A stretch of 64,000 bases of DNA from a virus, in IMG/VR virus record IMGVR_UViG_3300015371_000014, positions 16,354 through 80,353 of that record, one strand, 5' to 3'. Under the pieces are notes generated by a model. The model was not told the origin of the DNA and searched no databases. It saw nothing but the letters and a program-made list of their open reading frames with translations. Shown in pieces: positions 25,996 through 34,831 of the stretch (its first letter is position 1; the number at the start of each line of letters is the position of its first letter). The position numbers and the translations under genes were made by a program.

Positions 25996-27956
25996 CCCTC
26001 ATCCCGTCCGCGACAAACCTCGTTCACAACCCTCGCCCCACGTCTGCCACCTATATTTCGGTGACTGGCGGATCGGTTCCGTTTGTCACTGATCGCTCGT
26101 ATTCAGGCACTGGATCAATCTTTGCCACCATCAACAATGGCGCAACACTCCAGTGGCAAATCGCTACTGCTGGTGACTCCGATATCACATCACTCCCAAG
26201 TGGCGGGACGTATTACGGAGCTTTCCATGTTTCTGGCCCCTTCTCAGGAGCGAACATCCTCGCCTGGATTCGGCTGACCTACACGGATGCCACCACGACT
26301 GACGGCGCAACCGTTGCGGTGACGAGTACCTCGACGCGGTTTGAACGCGTGACCTTACCATCCGTTGCCGCCACTCCTGGCAAGACCGTCAATTTCATCG
26401 AGATTCGCGTCTTCAATAACAGTGGCGCATCCTTCTCGGGATATATTGGTGGGGCGGATGTTCGTAGAAATCAGGCTATCGATGGGTTTGTCCATGGTAG
26501 TGGTGGGGCAAATTACTCCTGGGTAGGGACCGTAAACAACTCTCCCTCCCTGCGTGCTGCGTTCAACACGACGCCGATCATCGGCTCTGGGGGATCGATC
26601 TACCCTAGTATCAAAATCTATGTGGTAGATCGTCAGAATAACATCATCAGGGATATCACCTCTCATTATGTGGATGGTGATATCGGGTATGACATGGATG
26701 CAGAAACCTGGAAAGGGACGTGCCGCATCATTCTGGATGACCCCAGCCTGATCACTCCTCTGGGGGTGGAGTTCCTGCGTGTGGTGATGAGGCTTGACTA
26801 TCCTGATGGAACCTCTCAAGAGGGATCGTTAGGGCAGTTTATGGTGGATCTTCCCTCAGAGCGGTGGAGTTCAGGACGCGATCAGTGGACCTATCAAGGG
26901 AAGGATCTCCTGGCCTTCCTGGCGCAGCACCAGGGGGCAATCTCTACCTCTGGGGGTGGCCTTACCGCACGCGGTGGCATGGCCTTTGCGGCTGGGGTTT
27001 CATACCAAGCGGCCCTGGATTATATCTTCTTCACCGTGGTGGGTTTGGCACGATGGCAAGTATCGCTTCCCGCTATTCCGCAGACGTTTCCCTCTGATTT
27101 TGCCTGGGAACGCGGCACCTCGATGCTGAGGATTGTGACGGATATTCTCCTGGCGGTAGGGATGCAAGCCCCATGGGTTAATCCTCTAGGGGTGATCACC
27201 TCTGCCCCAGCCGGAACAAATCCCGCCATCATCGCCCCGTCGATCACGCTGGCAACCGGACCAAACTCTCCGATTCGCTGGCCGTTCCAGGTGGACCCTG
27301 ATGTCGGTGGTATTGCCAACCGGGTCCAGGTCATCTCTTCGATACACGTTATCAATCACACCTGGGTGCCGGGATATATCGTTGGTGTTCCTGATGGCAC
27401 GCTTCCAATGGCGGGGAGTGTGTTCGGGACGGCCTACGAAGAGTCGGTGATTGAGGCAGAGAAGAGAAAGAAAAAGAAGCACGGCAAAGGAAGGAAGCCA
27501 CCCCCGCCACCCCCTGGGGTACCAGAGGAGTCGCCAACAGATTCCGGTCCAGACATCCCTGGGTACTGGCTAGAGGGTGATGATCCGGTCTTCGGTATCG
27601 CGGTGAATAACGACCCATCCCACCCAATCTCCACCGTACGCCTGGGGAGGGTGATTGACCTTCCGGATATCAACGTGCCTCAGGTGGCAAGTCAGGCAGA
27701 GGCTGATGCTCTCGCGAATCAAGCGCTGATCAAGGCATCGTCTCTCCCAATGCGAGCCAGGGTTACCACAATCCCGATGCTGCGGGGCCTGAATGAAGTG
27801 TATGAACTCGACATGACCGATGCGGATGGCACGCCGATTGACTCTGGGCAGGGAAGATATTTCTGCCGGGGCTGGACGATCCAGTTAGGTCTACCATGGG
27901 ATATGGTTCACACCCTCTCCAGAGTGATTGACTTCGCCAGTACCCCGTACTTCTAG
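25992..27956 (+). CDS. Tail hub/baseplate-like minor tail protein
   Basis: 654 aa; the start is ATG 25992 in the ATGA overlap, since the longer frame begins inside the previous gene. N-terminal jelly-roll region (about 1-165) like carbohydrate-binding modules. A central hub-like part (VDGDIGYDMDAETWKGT, DQWTYQGKDLLAFL) follows. A Lys-run then poly-Pro hinge (about 495-515) precedes a C-terminal beta domain. Resembles gp27/Gp37-type tail tip proteins that open the tail onto the cell. Confidence 0.55.
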   Translation: MTLIPSATNLVHNPRPTSATYISVTGGSVPFVTDRSYSGTGSIFATINNGATLQWQIATAGDSDITSLPSGGTYYGAFHVSGPFSGANILAWIRLTYTDATTTDGATVAVTSTSTRFERVTLPSVAATPGKTVNFIEIRVFNNSGASFSGYIGGADVRRNQAIDGFVHGSGGANYSWVGTVNNSPSLRAAFNTTPIIGSGGSIYPSIKIYVVDRQNNIIRDITSHYVDGDIGYDMDAETWKGTCRIILDDPSLITPLGVEFLRVVMRLDYPDGTSQEGSLGQFMVDLPSERWSSGRDQWTYQGKDLLAFLAQHQGAISTSGGGLTARGGMAFAAGVSYQAALDYIFFTVVGLARWQVSLPAIPQTFPSDFAWERGTSMLRIVTDILLAVGMQAPWVNPLGVITSAPAGTNPAIIAPSITLATGPNSPIRWPFQVDPDVGGIANRVQVISSIHVINHTWVPGYIVGVPDGTLPMAGSVFGTAYEESVIEAEKRKKKKHGKGRKPPPPPPGVPEESPTDSGPDIPGYWLEGDDPVFGIAVNNDPSHPISTVRLGRVIDLPDINVPQVASQAEADALANQALIKASSLPMRARVTTIPMLRGLNEVYELDMTDADGTPIDSGQGRYFCRGWTIQLGLPWDMVHTLSRVIDFASTPYF

Positions 27957-27966
27957 GGAGTTATCA

Positions 27967-28971
27967 GTGGTTGCAAGGGACATCAAATCCGGTCACCCTC
28001 GTACCTTGAATACGCATCAGGAGATGCAGTCCAGGGATGTGCAGAGGGCGCAAGCAAATCAGGTTCCTCCAGTCGAGAGATCTGGATTGCATCTGGATAC
28101 CGTGGTTGGGGTCAACGCTGATGGCGATGTGATGCTGGATCGCTTCACGAACGATCAGGGCGTAGGTCAGTTCTTTTCCTGCCTCAATCATACCGCCCCG
28201 ATCATTGGCGACAACGTCATCTATGGCTATGTGGATGATGCGCCCTTTGTCCTGGGGAAGATGCCCGATTTCAACCAGCACTGGAGAGTACCGGCGCGAG
28301 GGCTGAGAGACACCTTCGATTACGACGATTTCGAGGGATACATTATCAGCGGAGCAAGTCTCTTTTCGAAGTTCTACTGGGTACTCTCCTCGACCGCAAA
28401 CTCTGTCTTCGTGACCCCTACCGCAGCGTTTCCAGAACACCCCGGCGAGATCGATATGAACATCAACACAGCCGGGGTGGTGGGGAACTATTCTGTGATG
28501 TACGCCGGAGCCTTGACGTGGGCCATGGCGAACTATCATCAGTTTGAGTGGATGGTATGGGCGAGTAACGTAACGAATGGTGTCTGTCAGTGCCTTGCCG
28601 GTTTGACTGACCATTCAGTGAACTTTACCAACTGCTTTCTCTTCACGAATCAATACAACGCCACTACGGGAGCGAATAGATGGGTTGCCCTGTGCAACAT
28701 TGGTGGCGTTGGTCAGTACACCCTTGACCTTGGCATTGACTTCATCAGTACCCACTATTACATCTTGAACGTTCGAAACCTGGATGGAGTTCGCTGGGTG
28801 GCGACGATTGTAAACACGACGAATGGAGATATGTCCGTTCAACCAATCAAGTTTGTCCCAACCGTCTACATGGTTCCTGTTATGAGGAACTACCAGCTTG
28901 CTGCCAGTGCGCTCACCAAAGACTACATCGTTGACTACTTCGCGTGGTCAAAGAGGGATCTTGCTCGATGA
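27967..28971 (+). CDS. Minor tail protein / tail-tip beta protein
   Basis: 334 aa. GTG 27967 has AGGGAGTT upstream; an earlier in-frame ATG lies inside the hub gene. The N-terminal 115 residues resemble a tail-hub attachment segment, and the rest is a beta-sandwich (GEIDMNINTAGVVGNYSVMY). ATGA overlap with the next gene. Confidence 0.5.
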   Translation: MVARDIKSGHPRTLNTHQEMQSRDVQRAQANQVPPVERSGLHLDTVVGVNADGDVMLDRFTNDQGVGQFFSCLNHTAPIIGDNVIYGYVDDAPFVLGKMPDFNQHWRVPARGLRDTFDYDDFEGYIISGASLFSKFYWVLSSTANSVFVTPTAAFPEHPGEIDMNINTAGVVGNYSVMYAGALTWAMANYHQFEWMVWASNVTNGVCQCLAGLTDHSVNFTNCFLFTNQYNATTGANRWVALCNIGGVGQYTLDLGIDFISTHYYILNVRNLDGVRWVATIVNTTNGDMSVQPIKFVPTVYMVPVMRNYQLAASALTKDYIVDYFAWSKRDLAR

Positions 28972-29339
28972 TCTACACAATGCCTAAGAACACCTCGATT
29001 CAGGATCTCTTTGCTCGTGACAGCAGTAACGCCGAAACGATTCTCACGCGTCTGGCAGAAGGACTGACGAGTCGAGGGTATGTCCTGGGTAGTCTGGGGG
29101 TGTACCTCTGTGGCATCGGAGATATCTGTGTCGATGCTGATCGAGATCCCAGCCAGGATTGGATAACGTACGTCCCTCCAGCGCAATCAAGTAAGGAAAT
29201 CACTGAATCCACCAAGGTTTCGCGAGCCTTAGCAGGGCTAGAACGAGCAAGGGCAGGTACTCTTACCCCGGCAGGGATGCAGGAAGCGGTCGCCTTCTTG
29301 CTAGAAGCAGAACTCAGACGCAGGGGAATTGCGACATGA
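28968..29339 (+). CDS. Hypothetical protein at tail-lysis boundary, 123 aa
   Basis: ATG 28968 in ATGA overlap. Helical C-terminus (AFLLEAELRRRGI) and an acidic middle part. No recognised family. Confidence 0.55.
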   Translation: MIYTMPKNTSIQDLFARDSSNAETILTRLAEGLTSRGYVLGSLGVYLCGIGDICVDADRDPSQDWITYVPPAQSSKEITESTKVSRALAGLERARAGTLTPAGMQEAVAFLLEAELRRRGIAT

Positions 29340-29363
29340 GACAAGACTGCCAGAGAGGGAGCC

Positions 29364-29846
29364 ATGTACGTACTCAATCCCCTGCTGCTCAAAACAGTGG
29401 CAGCGGTGATCATTACGATGACAGCCCTGCAAGACGTAGGAATTACGTCTGGCCCATCCGACAATATCTGGTATCTCATCTTTGTTACACTTGCCGGGGC
29501 GGCGACAGGCTTAAGCAGTGTGACCTACCGGGAGATGCGCCACGGTCGGGATCGATCAGAGAAGCAAGTTGACGAACTCTCGCCAGCACTCAACAAAGCG
29601 ACGGGGTCACTGAATGAACTCACAGCTGGTACCCGTGAATACCGAACGCTTTTGGCGGATATTGTCAGCGGTCTACAACGTCTCGATAACTCCGTTCGAG
29701 AGATCGCGGCAGCGCTTCGCACAAATCGTGAGCTTGTGGAGGATGCCCGACGAGACATTGAGACACTCTCCCGCCGCATGGACGACATTATCCGCCTTCA
29801 AGGAGGAAATCCCGACGAGCGACCCTCCCCCCGAAGACGCCCATGA
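29364..29846 (+). CDS. Membrane-anchored coiled-coil protein
   Basis: 160 aa, AGAGAGGGAGCC upstream. Two hydrophobic segments (about residues 8-25 and 35-55) are followed by a long coiled coil (about 60-145). Topology and location before the endolysin suggest a role in lysis (holin partner or spanin-like). Confidence 0.5.
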   Translation: MYVLNPLLLKTVAAVIITMTALQDVGITSGPSDNIWYLIFVTLAGAATGLSSVTYREMRHGRDRSEKQVDELSPALNKATGSLNELTAGTREYRTLLADIVSGLQRLDNSVREIAAALRTNRELVEDARRDIETLSRRMDDIIRLQGGNPDERPSPRRRP

Positions 29847-30033
29847 GATCGAGAGCGCCATCGTGTCTCTAGAGGAGAGGGCGAAGAAAATCGCAGAGGC
29901 GATTCACGACGCAAACGAGGCAGAGAAGAAAGCTCACGAGGAGTTAGACAAGCTCCCCACAGATCTGGCACGGTTACGGGAAAAGCTTCGCAGTGTGGGA
30001 TCTTTCCCTATCGCAGACCAGCTGGAGAGGTAA
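29743..30033 (+). CDS. Small coiled-coil protein, start uncertain
   Basis: Overlaps the end of the previous gene in another frame. Residues from DAHEIESAIVSLEERAKK onward form a clear charged coiled coil. ATG 29743 has no spaced ribosome site; GTG 29863 is an alternative. Translation might also arise by slippage from the gene above. Confidence 0.5.
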   Translation: MPDETLRHSPAAWTTLSAFKEEIPTSDPPPEDAHEIESAIVSLEERAKKIAEAIHDANEAEKKAHEELDKLPTDLARLREKLRSVGSFPIADQLER

Positions 30034-30034
30034 C

Positions 30035-30517
30035 GTGTTTCTCTTTCCCTCTCTAAGCGAACCCGACTGGGTTGCCAGTCTTACCAATTACCTCGCTTCC
30101 CTGGCAGGATGGGGAGTCGTGGTGATCTGTGCGATGACCCTGATCGTGATGCTCAGTCGCCCTTTCGTCTTAGGTCAGCCTATGACACGGGTGCAGAGGG
30201 TGACTATCGAACTCTTTATTGCCTTCAACATGCTGATCTGGAGAACGATCATCCTTGCCAGGGTGTTGCATCGTACGGATATGCCCCAGCCCTGGAGGTT
30301 GATCTTCTGGACTATCGTGCTGCTCTTCTGTTGGAAATTCTTCTTCTTCGCCCTCTGGCGTACCTGGATCGAACCAGCCAGTAGGGGTATGTGGGTGATC
30401 TTCGTGGCGAATGATCGCACGGGAAGAGCGCGTTCGATCCTTGCTGTCTCCGCGATCATGTTCGTGGCGGTTTTCTGTATCTCCCTGATCCTTCGTATCA
30501 TAGGAGTGTGGCGATGA
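30035..30517 (+). CDS. Polytopic membrane protein, holin candidate
   Basis: 160 aa, GTG 30035 after GGAGAGG. About four hydrophobic helices (VVVICAMTLIVML, TIELFIAFNMLIW, LIFWTIVLLFCW, SAIMFVAVFCISLIL). Near the endolysin it may form membrane lesions or act as antiholin. ATGA overlap with the next gene. Confidence 0.55.
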   Translation: MFLFPSLSEPDWVASLTNYLASLAGWGVVVICAMTLIVMLSRPFVLGQPMTRVQRVTIELFIAFNMLIWRTIILARVLHRTDMPQPWRLIFWTIVLLFCWKFFFFALWRTWIEPASRGMWVIFVANDRTGRARSILAVSAIMFVAVFCISLILRIIGVWR

Positions 30518-30849
30518 GAATTGTCGGTATCCTGATCGGTCTGTGTCTCTTGATGGCTGTCCCGGTCATGGCGCAAGAGCAACCAGGATCCAGCGGAAAT
30601 CCCATCGTGACCTATGATGGGCATCAGATCGAGATTGAGCCAGAGAAGGGTCCGGTGCAGACCTGTGTAGTGGAAGTCACCACGGTGGAGAATCTGGATA
30701 CCAAGAATATCCTCACCAAGATCCTGGTGATTGGTCACACCGATAACGGCTGGGAGGTGATGGGACTCGCCACAGACAATGTCACTGGCAAGACGCAAGG
30801 CACAGACATCAACGATTGCGGCCACAATGTGTGGGATGAGGATCAGTAA
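30514..30849 (+). CDS. Secreted small protein, 111 aa
   Basis: ATG 30514 in ATGA overlap. Clear Sec signal (MRIVGILIGLCLLMAVPVMA, cleavage after MAQ or nearby). The mature part contains two Cys. Immediately precedes the endolysin (TAATG). Could be a periplasmic or cell-wall lysis accessory or superinfection factor. Confidence 0.55.
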   Translation: MRIVGILIGLCLLMAVPVMAQEQPGSSGNPIVTYDGHQIEIEPEKGPVQTCVVEVTTVENLDTKNILTKILVIGHTDNGWEVMGLATDNVTGKTQGTDINDCGHNVWDEDQ

Positions 30850-32870
30850 TGGCAAAGATTCTTCCCAAGGATCCGTTGACACCTGTCAATCCGGTTATCC
30901 AGCCAGACCCTCCCCCTCCCTCTGATACCACCTTCCCCAAGGGCAATATCACCACCAAGAACCCTATCAACAACACCGCGTACGGGATTCCCTGGACTCA
31001 GGTATCGCGCTGGTTCGAGTTCTTTAAATCCGCAGCGGCAGAGTTTGGCATCTCCCCACTTGATCTTGCGGCTATGTCTGTGATTGAGAGTAACTCCCAG
31101 CACTACACCACTGGCAAGACCACTGGCACCAAGGCCCAAGTCTTGATCAGGGGTAATGATGGCTCTGGGGTACCCTCTGTTGGAATGATGCAAGTCAAGC
31201 CTCTGTACCATCAGAGTCGTGTCCCCGATGCGGACGCCTATACCCCGCAGGGAAACCTCCGTATGGCGGCAGCGATTCTGGGTCAGGAAGCGCAGCGGCT
31301 GGGGTCGGTGGATCAGGCCATCCTGAAAGCGTATTTCCCAAAGGATGATCCCAATGGCACCACGCAAGCTGAATACCTTGAGACGAAAAGGAACCTTGTC
31401 AAAGAAATACAGGCTGCTAGCACTCCGACGCCTCCTCCACAACCGCAGCCTACAGACCCTTACCGGGTTCTGTTCGGCGGCGACTACCCGAAGGTTACAT
31501 ATGGGTTCCTCAGTGACGAGGGATACCCCTACTACGAGTTTGGAGTAGGCCATGGAACTACGAAGGCAACGCAACATACGGGTGACGATGTCCCCGTCCC
31601 GTTTGGAACAACGCTCTACGCCCCAGCAAGCGGTGTTGTCGAGTGTGTCGGAGAGCGCGGAACTCCCCATTGGGGCCAAGCTTGCGGAGCCTACACAGAC
31701 ACCGGAGATGCCGGTCCCGATGGCAAGATCATCGGCGTCGGGAATATCACCATTTATCTTGACTCCGGACATAAACTCACTCTTGGACATTGCCGAACCT
31801 GTGACTGGAGCGTGGGTAGCCGGATCGAGAAAGGAGCCAAAATTGGCTCGTCTGGTGGTCAGAACGGCGCTCACACGCACGTTGAAATATCGGTCGAGCG
31901 AGATGGAACGTACTGGCTCATAGATCCTTTCAAGGGTCTGCAAGCCGCCATGAGCGGCGGGGTGATCGACACCCGGCCCATGGTCTTGTTCGCTGGCGCA
32001 ACCCGCTCCGTGCCTCTCAGCGTGCCGTACCGGCAGGTACTCCTCCCACCCTCCCAGAAGAACCAGCGCCCTGGCATCAGGATGACGCCGAAGAAGTTCA
32101 TCCAGCACGAGACAGACAACACCAATCCTGGTATGGGCGCTGCCGCTCATCTGCGCTTTCTCCAGAATGGCGCTCGTGACGATAACGGAAACCCGCAGCA
32201 GCTTGGGTTCCACTTTGCCGTGGATGATGTCGAGGTCATCCAGATGATCCCTCTCAATGAGGCCACATGGCATGGGGGAGATGGGGGCCAGGGACTTTGT
32301 AATCTGCAGACCGTGGCCTGTGAGCTTTGCGTAGAAGACAACAACGTCAATAAAGTTCAGGCACGCAAGAATGCCGAAGAAGTCGCCGCTGCGGTGATGA
32401 CGGCGATGGGGATACATGAGATCGAGCAGCACTCCTGGTGCTGTGCGAACGCGGGATTAGGAGCCGGAAGTGGGTGCCACACCAATTGCCCCAGATTTAT
32501 CAGAGCCGATAACTACTGGCCGACCTTCCTCGTCAATACCCAGAAGTGGCTTAACTCAGGCGGAACAGGAACTACTCCAACCTACGCTAACCCTGCTCTT
32601 CCTCCTGAATTTACAGGCGATGATGTCACCGTCAACAATGTCCGCTTCCTCGCCCTGCAGCGAAACTTCGTCGCCAAACAAGATGGCGTCCCGGCTCTCC
32701 AGTACGCTGATCTAAAATCCAATCCTGTTCGCGCTCCTCTGATGAAGGGCGAGAAGTTCACCGCACTGTATCTGATCGTGGTCAACAAAGAGCAGTGGCT
32801 GGTGAGTCAGTTTGGTTCGCGCATCCCTGCTAACCTATGCGAGCCTGCCGTGACGGTCGTAGGGAGCTAA
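30849..32870 (+). CDS. Three-enzyme endolysin: transglycosylase, M23 peptidase, amidase
   Basis: 673 aa, no signal peptide. After a Pro-rich N-terminus, a lytic transglycosylase domain (about 47-165) shows the catalytic Glu in VIESNS and SVGMMQVKP. A LytM/M23 endopeptidase (about 205-365) has QHTGDD and GAHTHVE zinc motifs. An Amidase_2 (about 400-560) has QHETDN, GFHFAVDD and ATWHGGDGG. A C-terminal SH3-like wall-binding part ends the protein. All three catalytic motif sets look intact. An operator-like site lies at codons 10-14. Confidence 0.85.
   Translation: MAKILPKDPLTPVNPVIQPDPPPPSDTTFPKGNITTKNPINNTAYGIPWTQVSRWFEFFKSAAAEFGISPLDLAAMSVIESNSQHYTTGKTTGTKAQVLIRGNDGSGVPSVGMMQVKPLYHQSRVPDADAYTPQGNLRMAAAILGQEAQRLGSVDQAILKAYFPKDDPNGTTQAEYLETKRNLVKEIQAASTPTPPPQPQPTDPYRVLFGGDYPKVTYGFLSDEGYPYYEFGVGHGTTKATQHTGDDVPVPFGTTLYAPASGVVECVGERGTPHWGQACGAYTDTGDAGPDGKIIGVGNITIYLDSGHKLTLGHCRTCDWSVGSRIEKGAKIGSSGGQNGAHTHVEISVERDGTYWLIDPFKGLQAAMSGGVIDTRPMVLFAGATRSVPLSVPYRQVLLPPSQKNQRPGIRMTPKKFIQHETDNTNPGMGAAAHLRFLQNGARDDNGNPQQLGFHFAVDDVEVIQMIPLNEATWHGGDGGQGLCNLQTVACELCVEDNNVNKVQARKNAEEVAAAVMTAMGIHEIEQHSWCCANAGLGAGSGCHTNCPRFIRADNYWPTFLVNTQKWLNSGGTGTTPTYANPALPPEFTGDDVTVNNVRFLALQRNFVAKQDGVPALQYADLKSNPVRAPLMKGEKFTALYLIVVNKEQWLVSQFGSRIPANLCEPAVTVVGS
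30876..30889. promoter_or_regulatory. Operator-like site at the start of the endolysin gene
   Basis: TTGACACCTGTCAA, exact, 27 bp inside the endolysin reading frame. Protein bound here could block transcript elongation into the lysis enzyme. Confidence 0.7.
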
Positions 32871-32880
32871 GGAGGTTACG

Positions 32881-33213
32881 ATGGATTCGATTCTTAACCC
32901 AGGGTCCACGCCGATTCAGGCGGGATTCCTGCGTGGCATCTTCGCCGGTCTGTTGCTGGGAGCCGCTGAAGGACTCCGCGAGTACGTCTTCGAGGGATTC
33001 ACGGTCGATCAGTCAGTAGCAAGGGGCGTCATGGTGGCAATCCCGGTCTGGCTTGGCCTGCTGGGATATGGCGCGAGTGACCAAGCTCGTGCGAATTCTG
33101 GGAAGTCTGCCCCTGCGGACGTGCCGGTCCAGATCGTGTCGCAAGAGAAGAACATCACCCCAGCGGTGGTGGCACAGGGTCTTTCTACGCCGAATGCCAC
33201 GACGCAAATCTAG
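32881..33213 (+). CDS. Small membrane protein, holin-like
   Basis: 110 aa, perfect AAGGAGG site. Two hydrophobic segments (GFLRGIFAGLLLGAAEG and ARGVMVAIPVWLGLLGYGA) separated by a charged turn, then a soluble tail. Next to the endolysin: the best holin candidate by topology. Confidence 0.6.
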   Translation: MDSILNPGSTPIQAGFLRGIFAGLLLGAAEGLREYVFEGFTVDQSVARGVMVAIPVWLGLLGYGASDQARANSGKSAPADVPVQIVSQEKNITPAVVAQGLSTPNATTQI

Positions 33214-33221
33214 GCACGCAG

Positions 33222-33260
33222 AGAGGGGCCGGATGCCGATATGGACCTAGCCCCTCTTTT
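33222..33260 (+). terminator. Intrinsic terminator of the virion operon
   Basis: AGAGGGGC (33222-33229) and GCCCCTCT (33250-33257) form an 8-bp GC stem followed by TTT. It separates the rightward late operon from the convergent leftward operon. Confidence 0.75.
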
Positions 33261-33265
33261 GCCCT

Positions 33266-33304
33266 CTCGCCCCAGGAAGGGGCTGTATTTCGCTTCTAGG
33301 GGTA
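33266..33304 (-). repeat. Dispersed stem-loop element, copy E
   Basis: Read on the minus strand it shows CCCCTAGAAGCG then AAATACAGCCCC, closed by CCCC/GGGG. On the plus strand its AGGGG is the ribosome site of the gene at 33308. Confidence 0.55.
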
Positions 33305-33307
33305 TGT

Positions 33308-33523
33308 ATGAGTTACCCGGTGAGTTACCAGACTGAGCTTACGCGTCCGTATATCGAGATTGCCACCGGGAAGCTGGTGTATCTGGCAGAGGGAGACGCT
33401 AGCGCGGGGATTCTGTCGGGCCGGGTTCGTCAGCTTGAGCCGGGAGAATCCCCTCCTGCATGGCAAGCTTCTGATCTATCTGGCGAAGATGCCCCGTCCG
33501 TTCCTGAAGGCCCCGTAGTTTGA
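33308..33523 (+). CDS. Hypothetical protein, 71 aa
   Basis: ATG with AGGGG five bases upstream, ending PEGPVV. The last 125 nt overlap the end of the convergent gene 33399-33842, so one of the two tails may be dispensable. Proline-rich acidic C-terminus; function unknown. Confidence 0.5.
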   Translation: MSYPVSYQTELTRPYIEIATGKLVYLAEGDASAGILSGRVRQLEPGESPPAWQASDLSGEDAPSVPEGPVV

Positions 33524-33842
33524 GGAGATAGGCCGTGCCGAACTTCTGGTCATCGCCATTATCTTCTCTGATGTAACAACGGCCTAGATCTTCCTTGACC
33601 TCAACGAATTTCTCTATGCTGCCCAGGGTGATGCCCTGGTTGAGGAGCGTAGTAAAGAAGTCAAGCTCCATCATCGTGGCCCACTGCAAGATGCGGTGCC
33701 ATGCGTAGATCGTGCGCTCCTCATCCCCCTGATCCCGCTCTCCAACATTCTTGATCGCGGTCAGGATCTCGTTGATCTTTTCGGAGATCTCTAGCGAGAG
33801 CGCGGTGATGTCTTGGAGAGTGATGATCTTCTCTGGCTCCAC
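33399..33842 (-). CDS. Helical hypothetical protein, 147 aa
   Basis: GTG start after AAAGAGAGAG. Almost entirely helical, charged (LEISEKINEILTAIKNVGERDQ). Last gene of the leftward operon, overlapping the plus-strand gene at its C-terminus. Confidence 0.6.
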   Translation of the reverse strand: MEPEKIITLQDITALSLEISEKINEILTAIKNVGERDQGDEERTIYAWHRILQWATMMELDFFTTLLNQGITLGSIEKFVEVKEDLGRCYIREDNGDDQKFGTAYLLKLRGLQERTGHLRQIDQKLAMQEGILPAQADEPGPTESPR

Positions 33843-33952
33843 GAGTCTCTCTCTTTCACAATGGCGCGGGACAACGCCTGACGATCTCCCCCTGCCAGCG
33901 CTACGGCTTCCTCGCGGTCGATGATGCCACAGAGAAAGAAGTCTGCCGCGAT
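33791..33952 (-). CDS. Possible small gene with unresolved start
   Basis: The frame reads FFLCGIIDREEAVALAGGDR and ends inside the next gene. AGGAG lies 8 nt before an ATC codon at 33952; no ATG, GTG or TTG is near. Coding-like composition, but the start is unusual or the ORF is chance. Confidence 0.3.
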   Translation of the reverse strand: MAADFFLCGIIDREEAVALAGGDRQALSRAIVKERDSWSQRRSSLSKTSPRSR

Positions 33953-33957
33953 CTCGA

Positions 33958-34362
33958 CTACTCCTGCGCTTCTGACAACTGACGGAAATAGCTCCGCAAG
34001 TCGCCGGGTACGAGATCGGGGAAGTTCAGGCTCTTCTCTGGGTGTTCGTGCCACCGTTCTCCCCGTAGTCTGACCTGATCTTGCCATAGCTTCAGCTTGT
34101 AGATCTCCATGATCGCGTAGTTGATGTCGTCCTCAACCTCCTCGATCCGCTGGGCGATCATCTCAGGGAGAGAGAAGACTTCAAAACGCTGTGTCTGCGG
34201 CCCCTCAGTGTACTGCTGTGCGCCGACACCCAGGATACGGGAGCGGCATTCGTGAACGACCTGTTCGAGCGTTTCTTTGAACTGGAGTTCTGGGAGGGAT
34301 CCGGTATAGGAGCTTTCCCGCAGGGTTATCTCAACTAAGTTTGCCAGTCGCTGTGAGTTCAA
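33958..34362 (-). CDS. Helical hypothetical protein, 134 aa
   Basis: ATG directly after the small membrane gene's stop. Long amphipathic helices (EEVEDDINYAIMEIYKLKLWQDQVRLR). No family recognised; likely a structural or regulatory coiled coil. Confidence 0.65.
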   Translation of the reverse strand: MNSQRLANLVEITLRESSYTGSLPELQFKETLEQVVHECRSRILGVGAQQYTEGPQTQRFEVFSLPEMIAQRIEEVEDDINYAIMEIYKLKLWQDQVRLRGERWHEHPEKSLNFPDLVPGDLRSYFRQLSEAQE

Positions 34363-34364
34363 GG

Positions 34365-34496
34365 TTACTCCTCGTCGTCTTTCTTAGGTTTCTCAAACAG
34401 CCCCGCGATCAGCACAATGATGCATACCAGGAACACCATGGCGAGGGCATCTTGCTGCGAGAATGGCTGATCGAGGAAGATAAACAGTTCGGTCAT
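34365..34496 (-). CDS. 43-aa single-span membrane protein
   Basis: Starts in an ATGA overlap with the SWIM-like gene and stops 3 bp before the next ATG. One hydrophobic helix (MVFLVCIIVLIAGLF) and a charged KPKKDDEE tail. The tight overlaps at both ends support real translation. Confidence 0.65.
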   Translation of the reverse strand: MTELFIFLDQPFSQQDALAMVFLVCIIVLIAGLFEKPKKDDEE

Positions 34497-34831
34497 CGCT
34501 CATGGAGGACGCCCTGAATGACATCCATCATTTTCTCTGGCACTGCCCAGACATCGAGGTCGAGGTAGTTGTGATCGAAGTACCAGCGAGCGCGATGCTT
34601 ACAGACCGGATCTTCATGCTCTGCCGCTGGGCAGTCGCAGGTAATGACGGGTTTCGATCTCCTGCTAGGGTACACCTCCAGATGATAGAACCGACCGATC
34701 AAGGAACCCGATGTCGCTACCCACTCTCCGGTGTAGGGAGATTGATAGACCCTTACTCCATCGTACAGGGCGCGAGTGAGCGCTTCCTGCCATCTCTCCG
34801 GAGTGTCTGGCTTGGTCGGCTTCTCGGTCAT
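34493..34831 (-). CDS. SWIM-type zinc-finger-like protein, 112 aa
   Basis: ATG 34831 in ATGA overlap. The C-terminal ITCDCPAAEHEDPVCKH pattern fits a SWIM zinc-binding motif (CxC...CxH), which usually binds nucleic acid or protein. The N-terminal part contains a YTGEWVATSGS beta hairpin. Probably a small DNA-metabolism accessory. Confidence 0.6.
   Translation of the reverse strand: MTEKPTKPDTPERWQEALTRALYDGVRVYQSPYTGEWVATSGSLIGRFYHLEVYPSRRSKPVITCDCPAAEHEDPVCKHRARWYFDHNYLDLDVWAVPEKMMDVIQGVLHER

Noticed and set aside
30843-32432. 529-codon open frame antisense to the endolysin
   Set aside because: Lies opposite a gene with three intact enzyme domains; no ribosome site, no domain, typical mirror frame of codon-biased DNA.
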